Under the pieces are notes generated by a model. The model had not been told where the DNA came from. It ran no database searches and saw nothing but the letters and a program-made list of their open reading frames with translations. Position numbers and translations under genes: made by a program. Positions 59,741-64,000 of a stretch of 64,000 bases of DNA are shown piece after piece; the first letter of the stretch is position 1, and the number at the start of each line of letters is the position of its first letter. Origin of the DNA: an uncultured Sutterella sp. (GTDB lineage Bacteria > Pseudomonadota > Gammaproteobacteria > Burkholderiales > Burkholderiaceae_F); the NCBI GenBank assembly GCA_900544255.1, contig UQUM01000004.1:1-64000 (forward strand), in the 5' to 3' direction.

Positions 59741-62302
59741 ATGTCCAACACTCATCGTCTCCTTTCCGCCGTCAACCCCCAGAGCGTCGCCGTCTTAGGC
59801 GCGAGCGACCGGGAAGGCAGCCGCGGCAGCTTCATTTGGCGCGGCGTCATGAACAGCCGCCGGGTTTTGGAAGCCTATCCCGTCAACCCCAAGTACAAAT
59901 ACATCGGCCTCACCCCCTGCTGGGCAAAGCTCGCGGATCTTCCGCAGCCGCCCGACTTAGCCGTCATCGCCACGTCAAGCCGCCGCGTTGAATCGCTTCT
60001 GAATGACTGCGCCAAAGCCGGCATCAAAAACGTGCTCGTCACCCCCGGGGAAGGCGAGTTCACCGAAAACCGCCTGTGGCGCGAGAAACTTGCCGACATC
60101 GCCCGCAAAAGCAAAATCCGCTTGGTGGGCGTCGATTCCACCGGGCTCATTCGTCCGAAATCCGGCCTCAACGTGAGTTACTGGCCGCGTCTGCCTCTGT
60201 CGGGACACATCGGCCTCATTGCGCAGACCACGACAACCGCCGCCGCGCTCTTGGACTACGCGGAAAAGTACCGTTTCGGCTTTTCGTCCGTCGTGTCGGT
60301 CGGCGCCGAAACCGACGTTGCGTTGGACGAAGTCATCGACTGCCTGGTGGAAGACGAAGACACTCAGGTCATCGCCGTCGACGTTCTGGCGCTGCGCCGC
60401 CCCCGAGCCTTCTTTTCCGCCGTTCGGGCCGCTTCCCGCATAAAACCCGTTCTGATTCTCTATGGCCCGGACGCCGAAGGCATTTCCGCCTTGACCGCGG
60501 CTCGCCTTAATGCCCCCGTCGCCGAACCCGACAATTTCCGCGCCGCCGTCAAAAAGGCCGGTGCCGTCGCCACGGATTCCCTCAGCGATTTCTGCGGCGC
60601 ACTGCGCCTGTTGGCTGACGGGCGCCTCCCGCGCGGTCCCCGCGCGGCGGTCTTGGGCAACGGTGTCGGCGCCGCTGCCGCGGGTTCCGGTGCGCTCACG
60701 CAAACGGGGCTCGCTTTGGCTCATTTATCCGTCCCCGCTCACGAAGATCTGCAGAGGCTCTCCGGCTCCCCCGCTGCGGCCGTCGATCCGACGGATGCCG
60801 GCGCAGAGGCTCCGGCCGAGCGTCTTGCCGCCTGCGCCCGACGCGTGCTTGCTGAGACCGACGTCGATGCCCTCATCGTCGCGTTGGCTCCCACGGCCGC
60901 GGCGGCGAACCATTCATTACCCACAGCCTTGGCAGACGCCGCAGAAACGGCCGGCAAACCCGTCATTGCCGTGCGTCTCGGGGCACCGGACATCAATTTT
61001 GAAAACACGGCGGCCGATGCCGGACTTCCGATCGCGACGACGCCTGCGGCCGCGGCCCGAATGCTCGCGCTCGCGTGCCGGGCAGCGGAAAGCGTCTTTA
61101 CTCAACCGACGCTCTCCGCGCCGGGTTCCGCCGCCGGTACCTGGGATACGGACGCTGCCAGGAGCGTGATTGAAGACGCCCAGCGAAGTTGCCGCTTCGT
61201 TCTCGCCGAAAACGATCTCGCACAGATTCTGCGCGCTTACGGCATCCCTTTTGCCGCCGGCATTACGGCGGCGACTCCGGAAGAAGCCGTTACCGCCGCC
61301 GAACGCATCGGCATGCCGGTAGCGCTCAAAGTGTCCGCAGACGGCATTGCGCACAAAACCGATGCTCGGGGCGTATTGCTCAACGTCAAAGACGCGGCCG
61401 CCGTCCGAGCCGGGTTTGAGTCCCTGAGAGCATCCGTTGCGCAGTTCGCTCCGCACGCCCGATTCCGCGGCGTCTGGGTACAGACGATGACCGTGAGACC
61501 CGCCGGCCGGGAACTGACGCTCGCCGTCGAAACCGACCCCGTGTTGGGACCGGTCATTCGACTGGGGGTGGGCGGCATGGCGGCGAGCCTTTTCAAGGGC
61601 CACGTCACCCTCATTCCCCCGGTCACCGAGGCCGAAGCCCGCGAGGCTTTGAAAACCTTTGAAGCCCGCGCTTGGTTTGGCGCCTTCCGAGGCATGCCCG
61701 CGGCAAACATCGAGAGCCTCATCCGTACGCTTCTCAAACTTTCGGCCGTTGCGGAAACGCTCCCCGCCGTCACGCGCCTTGCGCTGACGCCCCTGGTGCT
61801 TGACGATGAAGGCGCCGTCACGCTCGATGCCGAAGGGACGGTAAACGCGGGCCCCGCCGCGGGCGACGACCGTACGAGCCACCTCACGTTTGCCGGCTCC
61901 CCGCGGCGGCTGCACCAGCCTGTGCGCCTCACGAACGGCTTCGTGATGATCCGCAGTATTCACTGCGACGATGCCGAAGTCGTCCGTACCTTCGCCAAAA
62001 CGCTGCCCGAAGAGACTTGCCGCGCGTTCTTCGGCAAAGCGGCGGCCGAACTCACCGCCCGGGATTTGTCCGACATCACTTCGCCCGATTTTGACCGCGA
62101 CGTCCTTTTTCTTGCGATCGACGACAGTCACGTCGCACCCGCCGTCCATGCTCTGGTGCATCTCACCCGCATCAACGCGCGCGAAACCCGATTTGCCGCC
62201 GTGTACGAACCCCGCTGGGAAGACGATGCATTAAAGAGCGCACTTAACCACGCCGTGCGCACGGTGTGCGAACGCCTGGCGATGCCGATTCCTTTAAACT
62301 GA
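59741..62302 (+). CDS. PatZ/Pka-like acyl-CoA synthetase with degenerate GNAT end
   Basis: 853 residues. An ADP-forming acyl-CoA-synthetase-like body has a CoA-binding Rossmann domain (SVAVLGASDREGSRG), central ligase domains, and an ATP-grasp domain (about 490-690; GMPVALKVSADGIAHKTDAR). The last 120 residues correspond to the GNAT domain of PatZ/YfiQ protein lysine acetyltransferases (FVMIRSIHCDDAEVVRTFAK, SPDFDRDVLFLAI). But the acetyl-CoA loop (RxxGxG) is not seen; EPRWEDDALKSAL stands there, and the chain ends about 30 residues early. Acetyltransferase activity is therefore doubtful. The crotonase gene follows 33 bp later. Confidence 0.78.
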   Translation: MSNTHRLLSAVNPQSVAVLGASDREGSRGSFIWRGVMNSRRVLEAYPVNPKYKYIGLTPCWAKLADLPQPPDLAVIATSSRRVESLLNDCAKAGIKNVLVTPGEGEFTENRLWREKLADIARKSKIRLVGVDSTGLIRPKSGLNVSYWPRLPLSGHIGLIAQTTTTAAALLDYAEKYRFGFSSVVSVGAETDVALDEVIDCLVEDEDTQVIAVDVLALRRPRAFFSAVRAASRIKPVLILYGPDAEGISALTAARLNAPVAEPDNFRAAVKKAGAVATDSLSDFCGALRLLADGRLPRGPRAAVLGNGVGAAAAGSGALTQTGLALAHLSVPAHEDLQRLSGSPAAAVDPTDAGAEAPAERLAACARRVLAETDVDALIVALAPTAAAANHSLPTALADAAETAGKPVIAVRLGAPDINFENTAADAGLPIATTPAAAARMLALACRAAESVFTQPTLSAPGSAAGTWDTDAARSVIEDAQRSCRFVLAENDLAQILRAYGIPFAAGITAATPEEAVTAAERIGMPVALKVSADGIAHKTDARGVLLNVKDAAAVRAGFESLRASVAQFAPHARFRGVWVQTMTVRPAGRELTLAVETDPVLGPVIRLGVGGMAASLFKGHVTLIPPVTEAEAREALKTFEARAWFGAFRGMPAANIESLIRTLLKLSAVAETLPAVTRLALTPLVLDDEGAVTLDAEGTVNAGPAAGDDRTSHLTFAGSPRRLHQPVRLTNGFVMIRSIHCDDAEVVRTFAKTLPEETCRAFFGKAAAELTARDLSDITSPDFDRDVLFLAIDDSHVAPAVHALVHLTRINARETRFAAVYEPRWEDDALKSALNHAVRTVCERLAMPIPLN

Positions 62303-62335
62303 CGGCTTATTATCCCTTAACTGAGAAACGCTTTT

Positions 62336-63097
62336 ATGCCCATTCTTCATCAGGTTCTGGACGACAACGTGCTGCGTCTGGAAATCTCACGCCCCGAAGC
62401 CCGCAATACCTTGAACGCCGCCATGTTGGACGAGTTGACGGCGCACATCGTGAAGGGTGACGCAGCAGACGACATTCATGCCGTTCTCATTCACGCGCAG
62501 CCCGGAATTTTCTGCGCGGGCGGCGACTTAAAAGAACAGTTGACGCACTTGTCGGCTGATGCCGATACCCCGGCCGGACGCCTCATTGAAGCGCTTAAAA
62601 ACTGCAGAAAACCCGTCGTCGCCTGTGTCGCCGGCCCCGCCGTCGGTTTCGGCGTGACGCTTCTTTACTACTGCGACCTCGTTTACGCTTCGTCTTCGAG
62701 CCTTTTTGCGCTCCCCTTCACGGCGCTCGGCTTGACGCCGCGCTTCGGCGTGAGCCTTTTGGCACTGCAGAACGCCGGATACCACAAGGCTGCCGAGAAG
62801 ATTCTGTTGTCCGAACCCATCAGCGCCACGGAAGCCCTGCAGATGGGGATCGTTTCCGCCGTCTGCGCCGACGAAGAAGTCTTCCCTCAGGCCGACGCCC
62901 GCGTGAAGCGCTTGGCGGCGATGCCCGCCTTTGCGGTGCAAAACGCGAAGAAACTGCTGCGGAGTGCCTGGAGCCGCCGTTTGGCGGACATCACCGCCGA
63001 AGAACAGGCCGTCTTTGCCGAAGCCGCGGCAACACCCGCCGCTCAGGAAGCCTGCAGCGCCTTCCTCGAAGGCCGCATGCCCAACTTCAAGAAATAA
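62336..63097 (+). CDS. enoyl-CoA hydratase/isomerase (crotonase) family protein
   Basis: 253 residues. Crotonase motifs are RPEARNTLNAAML, the oxyanion-hole segment FCAGGDLKEQ and GPAVGFGVTLLYYCDLVYAS. The hydratase Glu at the second catalytic position is not evident (LPFTALGLTPRFGVS has Pro in the region), so an isomerase-type reaction is more likely than hydration. It sits between the PatZ-like gene and galE and may join acyl-CoA metabolism of the former. ATG at 62336. Confidence 0.85.
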   Translation: MPILHQVLDDNVLRLEISRPEARNTLNAAMLDELTAHIVKGDAADDIHAVLIHAQPGIFCAGGDLKEQLTHLSADADTPAGRLIEALKNCRKPVVACVAGPAVGFGVTLLYYCDLVYASSSSLFALPFTALGLTPRFGVSLLALQNAGYHKAAEKILLSEPISATEALQMGIVSAVCADEEVFPQADARVKRLAAMPAFAVQNAKKLLRSAWSRRLADITAEEQAVFAEAAATPAAQEACSAFLEGRMPNFKK

Positions 63098-63107
63098 GGA
63101 ATCTGCC

Positions 63108-64000
63108 ATGCGTATTCTTTTAACGGGCGGCTCGGGCTTTATCGGTTCACACACCGCCGTAGAACTTTTGGAAGCGGGGCACGACGTCGTCCTCTATGAC
63201 AACCTCTGCAATTCGTCGGCGGAAGCCGCGGCTGCCGTCGAGACCATCACCGGGAAAAAAGCGCCCCTCGTCGTGGGCGACATCCGCGACAAGGCCTTGA
63301 TGACGAAGGTGCTCCGAGAGGAAAAAATCGATGCCGTCATTCACTTCGCGGGCCTCAAAGCCGTGGGCGAAAGCTGCGTGAAGCCGCTTGACTACTACGA
63401 CAACAACATTTCGGGCACGGTGACGATGCTCGAAGCCATGAAGGAAACGGGCGTCAAACGCCTCGTGTTCTCGTCCTCTTCCACCGTCTACGGCACGCCG
63501 CAGAAACTGCCCCTCACGGAAGACCATCCGGTGGGGATCGGGATCACCAATCCGTACGGCCGCACCAAGGTGATGATCGAAGACATTTTGGCCGATCTCT
63601 GCCGATCCGATTCCGATTGGTCGGTGATCTGCCTTCGGTACTTCAACCCGATCGGAGCACACGCGTCGGGGCTTATCGGCGAAAACCCGAACGGCATTCC
63701 GAATAACCTTCTCCCCTACGTCGCGCGCGTCGCCTCCGGGCGCCTCGCCGCCGTCCAGGTTTTCGGCAACGACTACGACACGCCCGACGGCACAGGAGTT
63801 CGCGACTACATTCACGTCGTCGATCTCGCCAAGGGTCACGTCTGCGCCGTGGAACGCGCCGCCGCGACGACGGGGTGGGATGCCGTCAACCTCGGCACCG
63901 GCACGGGCTACAGCGTTCTCGACGTGATTCATGCCTTTGAAAAGGCCTGCGGTCATGAGTTGGCCTACAAGATCTGTCCGCGCCGCGCGGGCGACATTGC
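63108..64000 (+). CDS. galE: UDP-glucose 4-epimerase GalE (truncated by window end)
   Basis: First 297 codons of a short-chain dehydrogenase-type epimerase that interconverts UDP-glucose and UDP-galactose. NAD-binding GGSGFIGSHTAVELL at the N terminus, catalytic Ser/Thr in FSSSSTVYG and YGRTK (Tyr-x-x-x-Lys), YFNPIGAH and GVRDYIHVVDLAKGH. About 40 residues are missing beyond the edge. GGAAT site 10 bp after the crotonase stop, so likely the same transcript. Confidence 0.93.
   Translation, partial: MRILLTGGSGFIGSHTAVELLEAGHDVVLYDNLCNSSAEAAAAVETITGKKAPLVVGDIRDKALMTKVLREEKIDAVIHFAGLKAVGESCVKPLDYYDNNISGTVTMLEAMKETGVKRLVFSSSSTVYGTPQKLPLTEDHPVGIGITNPYGRTKVMIEDILADLCRSDSDWSVICLRYFNPIGAHASGLIGENPNGIPNNLLPYVARVASGRLAAVQVFGNDYDTPDGTGVRDYIHVVDLAKGHVCAVERAAATTGWDAVNLGTGTGYSVLDVIHAFEKACGHELAYKICPRRAGDI

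Overview
The window looks like a chromosomal segment of an anaerobic or microaerophilic, host-associated betaproteobacterium; the best guess is the Sutterellaceae (Sutterella or Parasutterella type). This rests on gene content and style: Tat-exported flavoprotein reductases and a DMSO-reductase-type molybdoenzyme, citrate lyase with a DcuC carrier, anaerobic heme degradation, Na+/serine-threonine symporters and betaproteobacterial housekeeping genes (rsmI/lpoA, uup, recQ, galE), all in GC-rich, tightly packed operons. Species assignment is inference. I saw no rRNA, tRNA or CRISPR array.

Layout. 0.36-7.6 kb: ppk2 and rsmI on the minus strand, then lpoA-uup-cls on the plus strand. 7.9-13.1 kb: minus-strand flavinylated fumarate-reductase-like lipoprotein, then a phosphate-controlled pair (alkaline phosphatase plus an exported HD-domain protein behind a Pho box) and a solitary antitoxin-like regulator. 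13.2-22.9 kb: a Fur-controlled heme locus on the plus strand: HutW, TonB-dependent receptor, a complete ECF-type importer (S, T and fused A subunits), HutX, flavodoxin, ExbB, ExbD, TonB. 23-25.1 kb: DtxR-like regulator and a YadGH-type ABC exporter.

25.2-36.1 kb is the accessory and scarred part: a frameshifted small gene, a histidine-rich repeat protein behind recQ, an AAA/DUF4143 ATPase preceded by a 23-bp tandem array, a Tat flavoprotein with a perfect CRP-type palindrome and a Crp-family regulator, a decayed minus-strand gene pair, an extended RloB-like protein, a PD-(D/E)XK (Rpn-type) remnant, and a deletion scar joining a headless transporter to the 5' end of a LysR gene. 36.1-45 kb: orphan prepilin, dmsAB without dmsC, an AraC regulator missing half its DNA-binding domain, and two sstT paralogues flanking a YoeB-type toxin-antitoxin pair and a large nested palindrome.

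45.5-54.6 kb: LysR regulator divergent from a citrate-lyase operon (dcuC, citC, citD, fused citXG, citE, citF) that ends in an argininosuccinate-lyase-like gene. 55-64 kb: DUF2156 protein, MFS exporter, lipoprotein, DUF1801 protein with a histone-H1-like tail, VOC protein, a PatZ-like CoA ligase with a degenerate acetyltransferase end, a crotonase and a truncated galE.

As a whole the segment suggests respiration with fumarate-type and S/N-oxide acceptors, citrate cleavage feeding C4-dicarboxylate metabolism, and scavenging of host heme and phosphate. The strongest candidates for something new are the heme locus with an ECF importer, the iteron-like array before the AAA/DUF4143 gene, the nested palindrome at 43.4 kb and the fumarase-superfamily lyase in the citrate operon.
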